Of a stretch of DNA of 64,000 nucleotides, positions 1-8,744 are shown in pieces. This DNA is from Paraburkholderia rhizosphaerae. Lineage in GTDB: Bacteria > Pseudomonadota > Gammaproteobacteria > Burkholderiales > Burkholderiaceae. A model generated the notes under the pieces. The model was not told the origin of the DNA. It did not search any database and was given only the letters and a program-made list of their open reading frames with translations. The position numbers and the translations under genes are program-made. Position 1 is the first letter of the stretch, and each line of letters starts with the position of its first letter. The stretch lies in assembly GCF_004366595.1 (NCBI RefSeq), contig NZ_SORE01000004.1, positions 186,001-250,000 of the forward strand. Reading direction: 5' to 3'.

Positions 1-1108
1 GTGCGCCCGTCTTGCGACGGATCGCCTTGCGGGCGACAGCCTGCAGTGCCGGCGGCCGGATTTCCAGTTCGACGCGTTCCATGCTGAACAGCTTATGGTA
101 TTGCTTGACGAGTGCATTCTTTGGTTCAACAAGAATTTTCATCAATGCCGCTTCATCGAGCTTGCCGAGTGTCGCCACGACCGGCAGGCGGCCGATCAAT
201 TCAGGTATCAACCCGAATTTGATCAGATCTTCCGGCTCGACATCGCGCAGCACTTCTCCCGCGTCCCGGTCCTGCTTGCTCTTCACGCTAGCGCCGAAGC
301 CGATGCCGGTCTTCTCGGTGCGATCGACAATCACCTTCTCGAGGCCGTCGAACGCCCCACCGCAGATAAAGAGGATGTTGGTCGTATCAACCTGGATGAA
401 ATCCTGGTTCGGGTGCTTACGCCCGCCTTGCGGCGGCACCGACGCCATCGTGCCTTCGACGAGCTTTAGCAGCGCCTGCTGGACGCCTTCGCCGGACACG
501 TCGCGCGTGATCGATGGGTTGTCCGACTTGCGGCTGATCTTGTCGATCTCATCGATATAAACAATGCCGCGCTGCGCCTTATCGACCTCGTAGTTGCAGT
601 TCTGCAGCAGCTTCTGGATGATGTTCTCGACGTCTTCGCCGACATAGCCTGCTTCAGTCAACGTAGTGGCGTCCGCAATCACGAACGGCACATTGAGCAG
701 GCGCGCGAGCGTCTGAGCAAGCAGCGTCTTGCCCGAGCCAGTCGGGCCAATCAGCAGGATGTTGCTCTTCGAGAGTTCGATCTCGTCTTTCTTGTCGAGA
801 TGCTTCAGCCGCTTGTAGTGGTTGTACACAGCCACCGCGAGAATTTTCTTCGCGCGTTCCTGGCCGATCACGTACTGATCGAGAATTTCGCGGATTTCCT
901 GCGGGCTCGGCAGATCGGACTTCGACATGCCGGTTTCGACACCTGCGCCCGCCGCCTCGTCGCGGATGATTTCGTTGCACAGGTCGATACATTCATCGCA
1001 GATGAACACCGACGGGCCAGCGATCAGCTTTTTGACTTCGTGCTGACTTTTGCCGCAAAACGAGCAATACAACAGCTTTTCGCTGTTTGAACCTTTTTTG
1101 TCCGCCAT
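1..1108 (-). CDS. clpX: ATP-dependent Clp protease ATPase subunit ClpX, partial (C-terminus cut by window edge)
   Basis: ClpX is the AAA+ unfoldase that recognises tagged substrates and threads them into the ClpP chamber. The visible 369 residues start at ATG 1108 with MADKKGS. They carry the N-terminal zinc-binding domain (Cys15, Cys18, Cys37, Cys40) and a Walker A motif GPTGSGKT near residues 121-128. The last readable residues, [12 protein letters not shown], match the C-terminal small domain of ClpX. The family is about 423 residues long, so roughly 55 are missing beyond position 1. It lies 200 nt downstream of clpP on the same strand, the standard tig-clpP-clpX order. The identification is secure; the C-terminus cannot be seen. 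Confidence 0.97.
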   Translation of the reverse strand, partial: MADKKGSNSEKLLYCSFCGKSQHEVKKLIAGPSVFICDECIDLCNEIIRDEAAGAGVETGMSKSDLPSPQEIREILDQYVIGQERAKKILAVAVYNHYKRLKHLDKKDEIELSKSNILLIGPTGSGKTLLAQTLARLLNVPFVIADATTLTEAGYVGEDVENIIQKLLQNCNYEVDKAQRGIVYIDEIDKISRKSDNPSITRDVSGEGVQQALLKLVEGTMASVPPQGGRKHPNQDFIQVDTTNILFICGGAFDGLEKVIVDRTEKTGIGFGASVKSKQDRDAGEVLRDVEPEDLIKFGLIPELIGRLPVVATLGKLDEAALMKILVEPKNALVKQYHKLFSMERVELEIRPPALQAVARKAIRRKTGA

Positions 1109-1308
1109 AGATATGTAAGCCTCCGGACACTCCGAGTAACATGATACGCCGTTTGCCGCGCCCTCACCCTCGGCGCGGACCAGTGCAAAAGCTGACGGCG
1201 TTTGCCGCAGGCGATCAGACGGGTCTTATTATTTCACAACGTTTTTATCCGACGCTCTTTCCCCAATTACAGGAAAAATGCGCCGGATCAGCGATGCCCG
1301 CGTACCAC

Positions 1309-1980
1309 TCAAGGACGCTTGTGCAGCACCTGGTCAACGAGGCCATACGCTTGCGCGTCGTCGCCGGACATAAAATTGTCGCGGTCCGTGTCACGCTGGA
1401 TGCGATCGACCGGCTGACCCGTGTGATGGGACAGTAATTGATTCAACCGTTCCTTCAAATACAGGATTTCACGGGCCTGGATTTCGATGTCCGACGCCTG
1501 ACCGCGCGCGCCGCCCAGCGGCTGGTGGATCATCACGCGCGCATTGGGCAATGCGAAACGCTTGCCCTTCGCACCGGCTGCCAGCAGAAATGCGCCCATG
1601 CTGGCCGCGAGGCCCATGCACAGCGTCGACACGTCCGGCTTGATGAATTGCATCGTGTCGTAGATGGCCATGCCGGCCGACACCGAACCACCCGGGCTGT
1701 TGATATAAAAGCTGATGTCTTTGTCCGGGTTTTCACTCTCAAGGAACAGCAACTGCGCGATCACGAGGTTCGCAGTCTGATCGTTCACTTCGCCGACCAG
1801 GAACACCACCCGCTCCTTCAACAGACGCGAGTAGATGTCGTAAGAGCGCTCACCGCGACCGCTCGTCTCCACGACGATCGGCACCAGGCCGAGCGCCTGC
1901 GCTTCGAGATCCCGATCCCTCGACTGGGTCGACAACGTCTGGGAGGTCAGCGTGTCCAGCATTTGAGCGCGGAAGGTCAT
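1309..1980 (-). CDS. clpP: ATP-dependent Clp protease proteolytic subunit ClpP
   Basis: This is the serine peptidase subunit that forms the tetradecameric chamber served by ClpX. The protein has 223 residues. The catalytic triad is Ser127 (in GLAASMGAF), His152 (in MIHQPLGGA) and Asp201 (in TDRDNF), a constant offset of 16 from E. coli Ser111/His136/Asp185. The INSPGGSV oxyanion and substrate-binding strand is intact. The ATG at 1980 follows an AAGGA about 8 nt upstream; a second Met at residue 7 is an alternative start. The N-terminal propeptide-like segment (residues 1-28) is Ser/Thr rich and variable. It lies between tig and clpX, but a terminator separates it from tig, so part of its expression must start in the 150-nt gap. 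Confidence 0.98.
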   Translation of the reverse strand: MTFRAQMLDTLTSQTLSTQSRDRDLEAQALGLVPIVVETSGRGERSYDIYSRLLKERVVFLVGEVNDQTANLVIAQLLFLESENPDKDISFYINSPGGSVSAGMAIYDTMQFIKPDVSTLCMGLAASMGAFLLAAGAKGKRFALPNARVMIHQPLGGARGQASDIEIQAREILYLKERLNQLLSHHTGQPVDRIQRDTDRDNFMSGDDAQAYGLVDQVLHKRP

Positions 1981-2076
1981 GCAATGGATCCTTGTCTGGA
2001 AATAGTCATACTGGACAGGTGAGTGCGGGACAACAGGTATTCAAGGGGCCGTTGATGCATCGTCGCGACGCATATG

Positions 2077-2119
2077 CAAAAACGGCGTGCGGCCGTCGCT
2101 CCGACAGCCGGCACGCCGT
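2077..2119 (-). terminator. Rho-independent terminator after tig
   Basis: On the minus strand a perfect 9-bp stem (2111-2119 with 2082-2090, ACGGCGTGC complement) is followed directly by a run of five T (2077-2081). It begins about 12 nt after the tig stop codon and is oriented to end the tig transcript before clpP. Confidence 0.8.
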
Positions 2120-2130
2120 AGCAGCAACGC

Positions 2131-3480
2131 TTAAGCCTGTTGCGCCGTTGCGCTTGCCAGCTCTTCGAAGCTTACTTCCTTGTCCGTCACCTTCGCCTTG
2201 CCGAGCACGAAATCGACAACGTTCGATTCGACAACGAACGCTTCCATTTCGGCGAGGCGCTGCTGGTTCGAATAATACCAGCGGACGACTTCCTTCGGGT
2301 CTTCATAGCTTTTGGCAAATTCGTCGACTTCGGCGCGAATCTGCTCAGGCTTCGCCTGCAGTTCATTGGCCTTCACCAGCTCGGCCAGCACGAGGCCGAG
2401 CTTCACGCGGCGCTCTGCCTGATCCTTGAACATCTCGGCCGGGATCGGCGCGTTCTGCGCATTCGGCACACCGCGCTGCACGAGGTCCTGGCGCGCCATT
2501 TCGACGAGACGCTGCTGGTCCTGTTCGATGAGTGCCTTCGGCACATCCAGTTCGGAAATTTTCAGCAGCGCGTCCATCACCTGGTTCTTCACGACAGCCT
2601 GCGTGCGACGCTTCGCTTCGCGCTCGAGGTTGTCCTTGATCTCATTGCGCATCTTGGTCAGATCACCGTCTTCGATGCCAAGCGACTTCGCGAATTCGCC
2701 GTCGATTTCGGGCAGATGCGGCCACTCGATTTTCTTCATCGTGACCGTGAACTGCGCAGTCTTGCCGGCAACTTCCTTGCCGTGATAGTCGTCCGGGAAC
2801 TTGAGATCGAATTCGCGTGCTTCGCCGACCTTCAGGCCGAGCGCCGCCTTTTCGAATTCCGGCAGCATGCGGCCTTCCCCGAGCACGAATGCGAAGTCTT
2901 CCGCGCTGCCGCCCTGGAACACTTCACCGTCGATCTTGCCGACGAAGTCGACCGTCACGCGGTCGCCTTCCTTGGCCGCCGTATCCGCGCCGCCGTCGCC
3001 ATGCGCACCGGCTTCGCCGCGCGCGTGGAAGTGCACGCGCTGCTTGCGCAGAATGTCTAGCGTGCGGTCGATTTCAGCATCGCTGATCGTGGTCTTGGTG
3101 CGCTCGATTTCGGCGGTCGCGACGTCGCCCAGCTTTACCTCCGGGTAAACCTCGAAGGTCGCATCGAATGCGTATGCGCCTTCCTGCGCATCGATCTTCG
3201 GGCTGAAGTTCGGCTGGCCCGCGACGCGCAGATTTTCCGCGCGGCTGATATCGAAGAACTCCTTGCCGACCTTATCGCTCAGCACTTCGGCTTCAACCTG
3301 GCCCGCATACTGCTGAGTGACCATCTTGAGCGGCACCTTGCCCGGACGGAAGCCGGGCATGCGCACGTTCTTCGCCAGTTGACGGATGCGCGAGTCCACT
3401 TCTTTCTGCACGGCATCCTTCGGCAGGGAAATCGTCACGCGGCGTTCGAGCTTGCCGAGGTTCTCAACAACGTTAGCCAT
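2131..3480 (-). CDS. tig: Trigger factor, ribosome-associated chaperone and peptidyl-prolyl isomerase
   Basis: Trigger factor binds ribosomal protein L23 at the exit tunnel and shields nascent chains. The protein is 449 residues. The ribosome-binding signature GFRPGKVP is at residues 43-50. The FKBP-like PPIase domain runs from about residue 167 ([17 protein letters not shown]) to about 255, and the helical C-terminal chaperone arms follow. A short Gly/Ala/Asp-rich stretch near residues 150-165, just before the PPIase domain, looks like an expanded linker. It is the first gene of the tig-clpP-clpX cluster, and the long upstream region provides the promoter. The product is certain; the linker's significance is unknown. 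Confidence 0.98.
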   Translation of the reverse strand: MANVVENLGKLERRVTISLPKDAVQKEVDSRIRQLAKNVRMPGFRPGKVPLKMVTQQYAGQVEAEVLSDKVGKEFFDISRAENLRVAGQPNFSPKIDAQEGAYAFDATFEVYPEVKLGDVATAEIERTKTTISDAEIDRTLDILRKQRVHFHARGEAGAHGDGGADTAAKEGDRVTVDFVGKIDGEVFQGGSAEDFAFVLGEGRMLPEFEKAALGLKVGEAREFDLKFPDDYHGKEVAGKTAQFTVTMKKIEWPHLPEIDGEFAKSLGIEDGDLTKMRNEIKDNLEREAKRRTQAVVKNQVMDALLKISELDVPKALIEQDQQRLVEMARQDLVQRGVPNAQNAPIPAEMFKDQAERRVKLGLVLAELVKANELQAKPEQIRAEVDEFAKSYEDPKEVVRWYYSNQQRLAEMEAFVVESNVVDFVLGKAKVTDKEVSFEELASATAQQA

Positions 3481-3978
3481 GGCTTCAATCGTCCTAAAAT
3501 TATTCGAGCGAATCAGTTATCTTTTCTGCGCCTTCCGCCGACGTCTGAATTGCTGACGGCCTCAACGATCGCGTACCACTTCGGTCGCTCCTCGGTCTCG
3601 CCGATCGCATGTCTCGTGCCGCAGGCGCAGTTTGGGTCAGAGAGCCGAATATTTTAGCAAACTATTCACGCGGCTCACCGCGAATCGGCGTTTGAGCCGA
3701 CATCTTCGCATTCGGCGCGGGTTCGCCGCTGTTTTGAGCTAGCAACGGACGCGAGCAGCATCCGGTATCCGGTTACGTGAATGCGCCGCGCAAGCTTCGC
3801 GAAATGTCGCCCTCAGCCGACGCCTGGCGCGTTCGAAAATCGATGCGCGCTATGCCATCCGGCATATTCAGTCGCGTGCGCCATGCTGATAAGCTAGCGA
3901 ACGCGTTCGGACAAGCGGCCTTCGAAGCCATGGCCCGCACGCATTCCGGCAACACCACACCAATCATCAAGAGACATC
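3481..3978. other. Intergenic region between divergent tig and glycerate kinase genes
   Basis: This 498-nt stretch holds no convincing gene. On the minus strand TAAAAT at 3651-3656 is the best -10 candidate for tig, which would give a leader of about 160 nt; its -35 is poor. No clear sigma-70 pair was seen for the plus-strand glycerate kinase. Short open frames here lack ribosome-binding sites or overlap known genes. Confidence 0.5.
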
Positions 3979-5133
3979 ATGCCTAATCCGTCGTCCGCGC
4001 CTGTCGTCGTCATCGCTCCCGATTCGTTCAAAGGCTCGCTTGGCGCCGAAGAAGTTGCGCAGGCAATCGCTTGCGGCATTCAACGCGCGCGCGCCGACGC
4101 GACGGTGCGCATCTGTCCGATGGCCGACGGCGGCGAAGGCACACTCGATGCGATGCTCTCGCGCGGCGGCGAGCGCCGCATGCTGACTGTGCGCGGCGCG
4201 GCCGGGCCGTCGCGCGATGCGGCCACGGGCCTCGTCGGCGACGGCAGCGCGATCATCGAAACCGCTGAAATCGTCGGCATCACGGACGCGGTCGGCATGG
4301 GCGTCGCGGTCGAGGAGCGCAGCACGCGCGGCATGGGCGAGGCGATTCGCGCGCTGCTCGACGAAGGCGTGCGGCGCTTCTATGTCGCGCTCGGCGGCAG
4401 TAGCACGAACGATGGCGGCGCTGGCCTGCTGGTCGGCCTCGGCCTGAAGATTCTCGATGCGCAGGGCCGCGAACTCGAACCGACACCGGAGCAACTCGCG
4501 CGCGCGGTGCGGGTCGATGTGTCGCAACTCGATCAGCGCCTCATCGAAGCATCGTTCGTCGGGATGTCGGACGTCGACAATCCGCTCACCGGCGAGCACG
4601 GTGCGACCGCGGTATTCGGTCCGCAAAAAGGTGTGAAGCCGGATCAGGTCATCGCGATCGACGCGGCGCTCGCTCGCTTCGCCGATCTGCTCGAGCCAGC
4701 CCTGTCGCGCAACGCACGCGACTTGCCGGGCGCGGGCGCGGCGGGCGGCCTCGGCTTCGCGCTGCGGATGCTCGGCGCGCAGTTCGAGCCGGGTGCGGAA
4801 GTGGTCGCCCGCCAAATCGGTCTCGACGACGCACTGCGAGGCGCGAACTGGCTGATCACCGGCGAAGGTCGTTCGGACGTGCAAACGCTGCACGGCAAGG
4901 CGCCATTCATCGCGTGCCAGCATGCCCGCGCCGCCGGTGTGCCCGCGACGCTCTTATCCGGCGCGATCGATCCAGCCGCGCTGCCGCGCCTCACGGAGCA
5001 CTTCAGTGGCTGCTTTTCGCCTGCCCCGGGACCCATCACGCTTGAAACCGCGATTCGCGACGCGGCCCGCCTGCTCGCGAACGAAGCGGAACAACTGACG
5101 CGTCTGCGATACGACGTTCAACACATGCGTTGA
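3979..5133 (+). CDS. Glycerate kinase (GlxK/GarK family)
   Basis: Members of this family (Pfam glycerate kinase, PF02595) phosphorylate D-glycerate to 2- or 3-phosphoglycerate, the last step of glyoxylate, glucarate or allantoin routes. The 384-residue length is typical. Recognisable segments are the N-terminal VVVIAPDSFKGSLGA, the DGGEGT loop near residue 50, ALGGSSTNDGGAG near residue 137, and the C-terminal TGEGRSDVQTLHGKAP near residue 295. The ATG at 3979 follows AGAGA. A MarR-type regulator gene begins 64 nt downstream on the same strand. No other glyoxylate-pathway gene is present, so the physiological substrate route cannot be read from context. Confidence 0.92.
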   Translation: MPNPSSAPVVVIAPDSFKGSLGAEEVAQAIACGIQRARADATVRICPMADGGEGTLDAMLSRGGERRMLTVRGAAGPSRDAATGLVGDGSAIIETAEIVGITDAVGMGVAVEERSTRGMGEAIRALLDEGVRRFYVALGGSSTNDGGAGLLVGLGLKILDAQGRELEPTPEQLARAVRVDVSQLDQRLIEASFVGMSDVDNPLTGEHGATAVFGPQKGVKPDQVIAIDAALARFADLLEPALSRNARDLPGAGAAGGLGFALRMLGAQFEPGAEVVARQIGLDDALRGANWLITGEGRSDVQTLHGKAPFIACQHARAAGVPATLLSGAIDPAALPRLTEHFSGCFSPAPGPITLETAIRDAARLLANEAEQLTRLRYDVQHMR

Positions 5134-5197
5134 CCCGCGAAGCGGATGCGGCAACAATCACAGCGCCACGACCGCATCCACTCACAACAGGAAGACC

Positions 5198-5653
5198 ATG
5201 AAGGCCTCCGATAAAGCCGGACTCGAACAGTTTCTGACGTATCGTCTGCACATACTCAACAAACTCTCCGAGCGCGGTATCAGTGAACGATATCTGGAGA
5301 AGCTGGGCGTGACCTTGCCTGAAGCGCGCGTGATTGCATCGGTAGGGTCGTTCGGACCGTTTTCGATCATGGATCTCGCGCGCCATGCAAACCTGGACAA
5401 AAGTCAGGCGAGCCGTGCAGCCGAAGCGCTAATCAAGCAAGGGCTCGTGCAGCGCGAAGCAAGCGATGACGACGGACGGGTCGTGCTCGTTTCGCTAACC
5501 ACCGAAGGGCGAGCGCTGTATCGCAAAGTAATGCCGATCGCGCGCAAATGGAACAGCGAGCTGTTCGATTGTCTCGACGAGCGTGAGAAGGCCGCGTTAG
5601 GCGCGGCACTCGATAAGGTGATCGACGCGGCAAGCGAGCGCGACGCGCAATAG
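5198..5653 (+). CDS. MarR-family transcriptional regulator
   Basis: This is a 151-residue winged helix-turn-helix protein of usual MarR size. The DNA-binding core lies around residues 50-95: FSIMDLARHANLDKSQASRA is the HTH, and the wing follows with DDDGRVVLVSLTTEGRAL. These proteins act as dimers and commonly repress neighbouring genes until a small ligand binds. The ATG at 5198 is preceded by GGAAG at good spacing. It follows the glycerate kinase gene in the same direction. Whether it controls that gene or the convergent reductase/aldolase pair cannot be told from sequence. The ligand is unknown. Confidence 0.88.
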   Translation: MKASDKAGLEQFLTYRLHILNKLSERGISERYLEKLGVTLPEARVIASVGSFGPFSIMDLARHANLDKSQASRAAEALIKQGLVQREASDDDGRVVLVSLTTEGRALYRKVMPIARKWNSELFDCLDEREKAALGAALDKVIDAASERDAQ

Positions 5654-5848
5654 CGCGCGGGCAATGCTCGTCGAGCGGTGCGGCGCGGCGGGTTAAGCTC
5701 GCGCTTTGCAGAAATCGTTGCCGCCGCAACGGACGCGCGGAATCTGTCGCGGCCTGCACGTCACCCGATGGCCGCGCAGCGTTCGTTGCCCGCCGTCAAA
5801 AACCACCGTGAAAAGCCGCCGCTAAAGCCCGCCTGTTAAAGCCCTCCG

Positions 5849-6841
5849 CTACAGGCCGCTATTGGCCGCTCGCTGGCGCAGCAACCCAAGCACCGCATCG
5901 CAGAACGGTGTCGGCACATTCAGCTTGCGACCCAACTCCGGAAATACACCGAGAATGGGCTCGACCTCGAGCGGCCGCCCCGCTTCGAAATCCTGCAACA
6001 TCGAAGTCTTGAACGCACCGAGCTTGCGTGTGACCGCGACGCGTTCAGCCGGTTTTGCTCCGGCCGACAATCCGAGCCTCGCGCCGATCGCTGCGGCCTC
6101 CTCCATCATCCGCAGCACGAGTGCATGCGTCAGCGGATCATCGAGCAGACGGTCGGCGGTTGAACCGGTCAGCGCGCTAAGCGGATTCATGTTCATGTTG
6201 CCCCACAGCTTGGCCCAGATCTCGGTGCGAATCGCATCGGACACCGCGACATCGAAGCCGCCCGCGCGCATCGCTGCGGCAAACGCGTCGGTCTGCGCGG
6301 CGAGGTCCGCGCCCGGCGCGCCGACGATCAGTTGATTCCCACGCCCACGCCGTACGACGCCCGGTCCATCGGTCGACGACGACAAGTGCACGACACAACC
6401 AATGGAGCGCTCCGGCGGCAACGCCGCCGACACACTGCCGCCGGGATCGACTGCCTCGATCGACTGATCGGCGAGCGGGCCCGAGAAGCGATGCAGGAAC
6501 CACCACGGCAAACCGTTCATTGCAGCGACGATCACCGTATCCGGACCAATCATCGGTTGCAGGCTCGACGCAATCGCGGGCAATGTCTGCGCCTTCAACG
6601 CAATCACCACGTAGTCCTGCACACCGAACGTGGCGGGCACATCGCTCGCGTTGACACACACCACCGACTCGCACCTATCGTCGACCACCTTCAGCCCGTC
6701 GATGCGCAACGCGTCAAGCGTTTTGCCACGCGCGAGGACGCTCACCGCATGGCCTGCGCGCACCGCCGCCGCGGCAATCAGGCCGCCGATCGCACCCGCG
6801 CCGACAATAGCCGTGCGCACTGGCTGCGCACCTGAATTCAT
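5849..6841 (-). CDS. 2-dehydropantoate 2-reductase family protein (PanE/ApbA)
   Basis: This is an NADP-dependent reductase of the ketopantoate reductase family, 330 residues. The N-terminal Rossmann motif GAGAIGG is at residues 14-20, with VLARGKT after beta-2. The C-terminal helical domain contains EIWAKLWGNMNMNPLSALTG and the SMLQDFEAGRPLEVEPI segment, where catalytic Lys and Ser/Glu residues of PanE normally lie. It starts 6 nt after the aldolase stop, so the two are almost certainly one transcript. The partner is not a pantothenate gene, and many family members reduce other 2-keto acids, so a catabolic role is at least as likely as pantothenate synthesis. Confidence 0.85.
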   Translation of the reverse strand: MNSGAQPVRTAIVGAGAIGGLIAAAAVRAGHAVSVLARGKTLDALRIDGLKVVDDRCESVVCVNASDVPATFGVQDYVVIALKAQTLPAIASSLQPMIGPDTVIVAAMNGLPWWFLHRFSGPLADQSIEAVDPGGSVSAALPPERSIGCVVHLSSSTDGPGVVRRGRGNQLIVGAPGADLAAQTDAFAAAMRAGGFDVAVSDAIRTEIWAKLWGNMNMNPLSALTGSTADRLLDDPLTHALVLRMMEEAAAIGARLGLSAGAKPAERVAVTRKLGAFKTSMLQDFEAGRPLEVEPILGVFPELGRKLNVPTPFCDAVLGLLRQRAANSGL

Positions 6842-6847
6842 CGCAGG

Positions 6848-7645
6848 TCACTCCTTGTATGACGGATCGATCCGATCGACCTGTCGCAGCAGCGCACGCA
6901 ATACATCGGCGCCGGCGCCGTGGCGTGGATCGAACTGGAGCGCGTCACGTGTGCTGCGCGCGGCGACATTGCCTGGAATCTGCCGCGCCGCGCCTAGCGC
7001 CGCCGTCGCGAGTTGCACTTCACATGCGCGGTTGAGTGTCCATAGTCTCACGAACGCTTCGGCGATCGTCGAACCGATCGACAGCAACCCGTGATTGCGC
7101 AAAATCATCAGCCGCCTGTCGCCGAGATCGGCGACAACGCGCGGTCCTTCGCCCGCATGCACGGTGACACCTTCGAAGTCGTGATACGCGACCATCTCGT
7201 GCAGTTGCGCCGAATAGAAGTTCGTATTCTCGAGCCCTGTTCGCGAACACGCGACCGCAAGACCCGCGGTGGTATGCGTATGCATCACGCAGTGTGCGTC
7301 GGGCAGCGCGCGATGAATCGCCGCGTGCACGACGAAGCCCGCCGGGTTCACCGGGTATGAAGACGTGCCGACCACGTTCCCGTCGACGTCGATCTTCACC
7401 AGATTCGACGCAGTGACTTCCGTGTAGTGCAGTCCGAACGGATTGATCAGAAAGTGTGTGCGCGGTCCGGGCGCCCGCACGGTGATGTGGTTGTAGATCA
7501 GTTCAGTCCAGCCGAGCATCGCAAACACGCGATAGACACCGGCAAGCTGGATGCGCAATGCGCGCTCCGCATCGTCGTCGGTCATGCATTCTGTATGCTG
7601 TTCGATAGCGGGCGTAACGGTTTGCCGAACATCGACGGTGGACAT
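6848..7645 (-). CDS. Class II aldolase/adducin family protein
   Basis: This is a zinc-dependent class II aldolase/adducin domain protein, 265 residues from the chosen start. The metal site is visible as MHTH (His122, His124) and NHG (His185); the upstream VNPAGFVVHAAIH is typical. The start at 7645 is decided by an AAAGGAGA at 7651-7658, 5 nt before this ATG; an in-frame upstream ATG at 7675 has no such site. It is the first gene of a two-gene operon with the ketopantoate reductase-like gene. Relatives cleave sugar phosphates or act on small hydroxy-acids, and some are uncharacterised. The substrate cannot be assigned here. Confidence 0.87.
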   Translation of the reverse strand: MSTVDVRQTVTPAIEQHTECMTDDDAERALRIQLAGVYRVFAMLGWTELIYNHITVRAPGPRTHFLINPFGLHYTEVTASNLVKIDVDGNVVGTSSYPVNPAGFVVHAAIHRALPDAHCVMHTHTTAGLAVACSRTGLENTNFYSAQLHEMVAYHDFEGVTVHAGEGPRVVADLGDRRLMILRNHGLLSIGSTIAEAFVRLWTLNRACEVQLATAALGAARQIPGNVAARSTRDALQFDPRHGAGADVLRALLRQVDRIDPSYKE

Positions 7646-7931
7646 CGCGGTCTCCTTTTTTTCGGCGCGCGCCATCTCAGCACGGTAGCGCTGCGGCGCG
7701 GGACACGGGGGGTGTCAGCGCAGCATAGGACAAGCTCGTTGCGCGCGCAACGAAAAAACGGAAGGCGCGCAGCGCACGCGACGCAGCGCGATAGAGTTTG
7801 GCGTCACGAATGCAATGCCACCACACCATGGACTCGTCTGGCACGACACATCAAGCCTATTTTCAGCAAATCGTAATGCGACCTTGTTAACATGGCGGTC
7901 CCTTTCGCCTATTTGATTTCGAGGATTGAGA

Positions 7932-8072
7932 ATGAAGAAGGTTTTACTGGTGCTGGTTGCCGTTGCGGCTGGATTGGGCAGCATGTCGTCCGCATTCGCC
8001 GACGCACATCACCGCGAGTGCCATCGGGTGTACGATCATCACCATCATCATTGGGTTCGTCACTGCCGCTGA
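7932..8072 (+). CDS. Small exported HHHH-motif protein
   Basis: This 46-residue protein has a clear signal peptide: MKK, a hydrophobic core over residues 4-16, and a likely cut after SAFA (residue 23). The mature part is only about 23 residues, extremely rich in His (His26, 27, 31, 36-40, 44), with two Cys (30, 45) and a run of five His. GAGG lies upstream of the ATG, and a strong terminator follows 24 nt after the stop, so this is a free-standing gene. Similar HHHH-motif proteins are annotated across Burkholderia. A role in periplasmic metal binding is inference from composition; no function is established. Confidence 0.75.
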   Translation: MKKVLLVLVAVAAGLGSMSSAFADAHHRECHRVYDHHHHHWVRHCR

Positions 8073-8095
8073 TTGGCAATGTGACTCGCGATGCG

Positions 8096-8121
8096 ACCCC
8101 GCTGTACGCGGGGTTTTTATT
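8096..8121 (+). terminator. Rho-independent terminator after the HHHH-motif gene
   Basis: The stem ACCCCGC / GCGGGGT closes a TGTA-type loop and is followed by TTTTT at about 8114-8118. It sits just downstream of the small exported gene. Confidence 0.82.
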
Positions 8122-8204
8122 TGCGTAGTGCTTTTATATGCGATGCCTGTGCGCAGCGCACCGTAACGCGCAAAACATCTGGGCCGAACAATGCGTTCAA
8201 CGCA

Positions 8205-8243
8205 AGAAAAAGCCCTGCTCAACGCGTACGCCGGCAGGGCTTT
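8205..8243 (-). terminator. Rho-independent terminator of the tRNA-Leu transcript
   Basis: A 10-bp perfect stem (AAAGCCCTGC, 8209-8218, with 8234-8243) lies 31 nt beyond the tRNA 3' end. On the minus strand it is followed by a T run and then CTTGC. Confidence 0.8.
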
Positions 8244-8273
8244 ATCACGACATCCATTCGGACATCACTTCGA

Positions 8274-8360
8274 TGGTGCGAGGAGGGGGACTCGAACCCC
8301 CACACCCTTGCGGGCGTCAGGACCTAAACCTGGTGCGTCTACCAATTTCGCCATCCTCGC
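8274..8360 (-). tRNA. tRNA-Leu (anticodon UAG)
   Basis: The minus strand folds as a class II tRNA: acceptor GCGAGGA/TCCTCGC, D-loop AATTGGTAGAC, anticodon loop TTTAGGT (UAG), a short variable arm CGCCCGCAAGGGTG, T arm with GGTTCGAGTCC, discriminator A, and an encoded CCA at 8274-8276. The sequence closely resembles E. coli tRNA-Leu(UAG). Base pair 27-43 appears mismatched. The UAG anticodon reads CUN leucine codons. Confidence 0.97.
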
Positions 8361-8744
8361 CGCCGGGCGCATTGCACCCGATGTCTTGCCGCGGCACTCA
8401 CGGTGCTTCGTGTTTGCCGCTTCGTGCTGATCCGGTCGTTTATGTGAGCCGCGCGACGCGCGGCGATGCGTGCCGGCCGATCCACTCTGTCAGACACACA
8501 GCGTGGTCGAAACCGTGAGCGCGAGATTCTACCCGATCGGCATGCGCTTGTCTGCAACTGGGTCACGCATGCAATGCTACAATTTTTGGCTCGCCGCAAG
8601 AAGCGAAGCAGCGCGTCGCGCGTGCGTCCGAATCAACAATGTGGACAATGCGCGGACAACGCGCAAACTACGCAGCAAGCACGGACAACCCGGGACAGCC
8701 CCGGCCAACACCCCCGCTCACCCGACATCCCACCCTCGCACGCC
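8361..8744. other. Divergent intergenic region between tRNA-Leu and the squalene synthase-like gene
   Basis: No gene is visible in these 384 nt. On the minus strand TAGAAT (8526-8531) with CAGACA 17 nt upstream (8549-8554) and a GC-rich discriminator resembles a stable-RNA promoter and would give the tRNA a leader of about 160 nt. On the plus strand TACAAT at 8578-8583 is a good -10 for the downstream gene, with a weak -35. Both promoter calls are tentative. Confidence 0.4.

Noticed and set aside
2140..3060. Long open frame of about 300 codons on the plus strand
   Set aside because: It is antisense to tig, whose protein is unmistakable; long mirror frames are normal at this GC content.
3777..3986. 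Short open frame before the glycerate kinase gene
   Set aside because: GTG start with no ribosome-binding site, and it overlaps the kinase start; nothing recognisable in the protein.
8274..8360. Genomic island attachment site at tRNA-Leu
   Set aside because: No integrase gene, no direct repeat of the tRNA 3' end elsewhere in the window, and flanking genes look like core genome.
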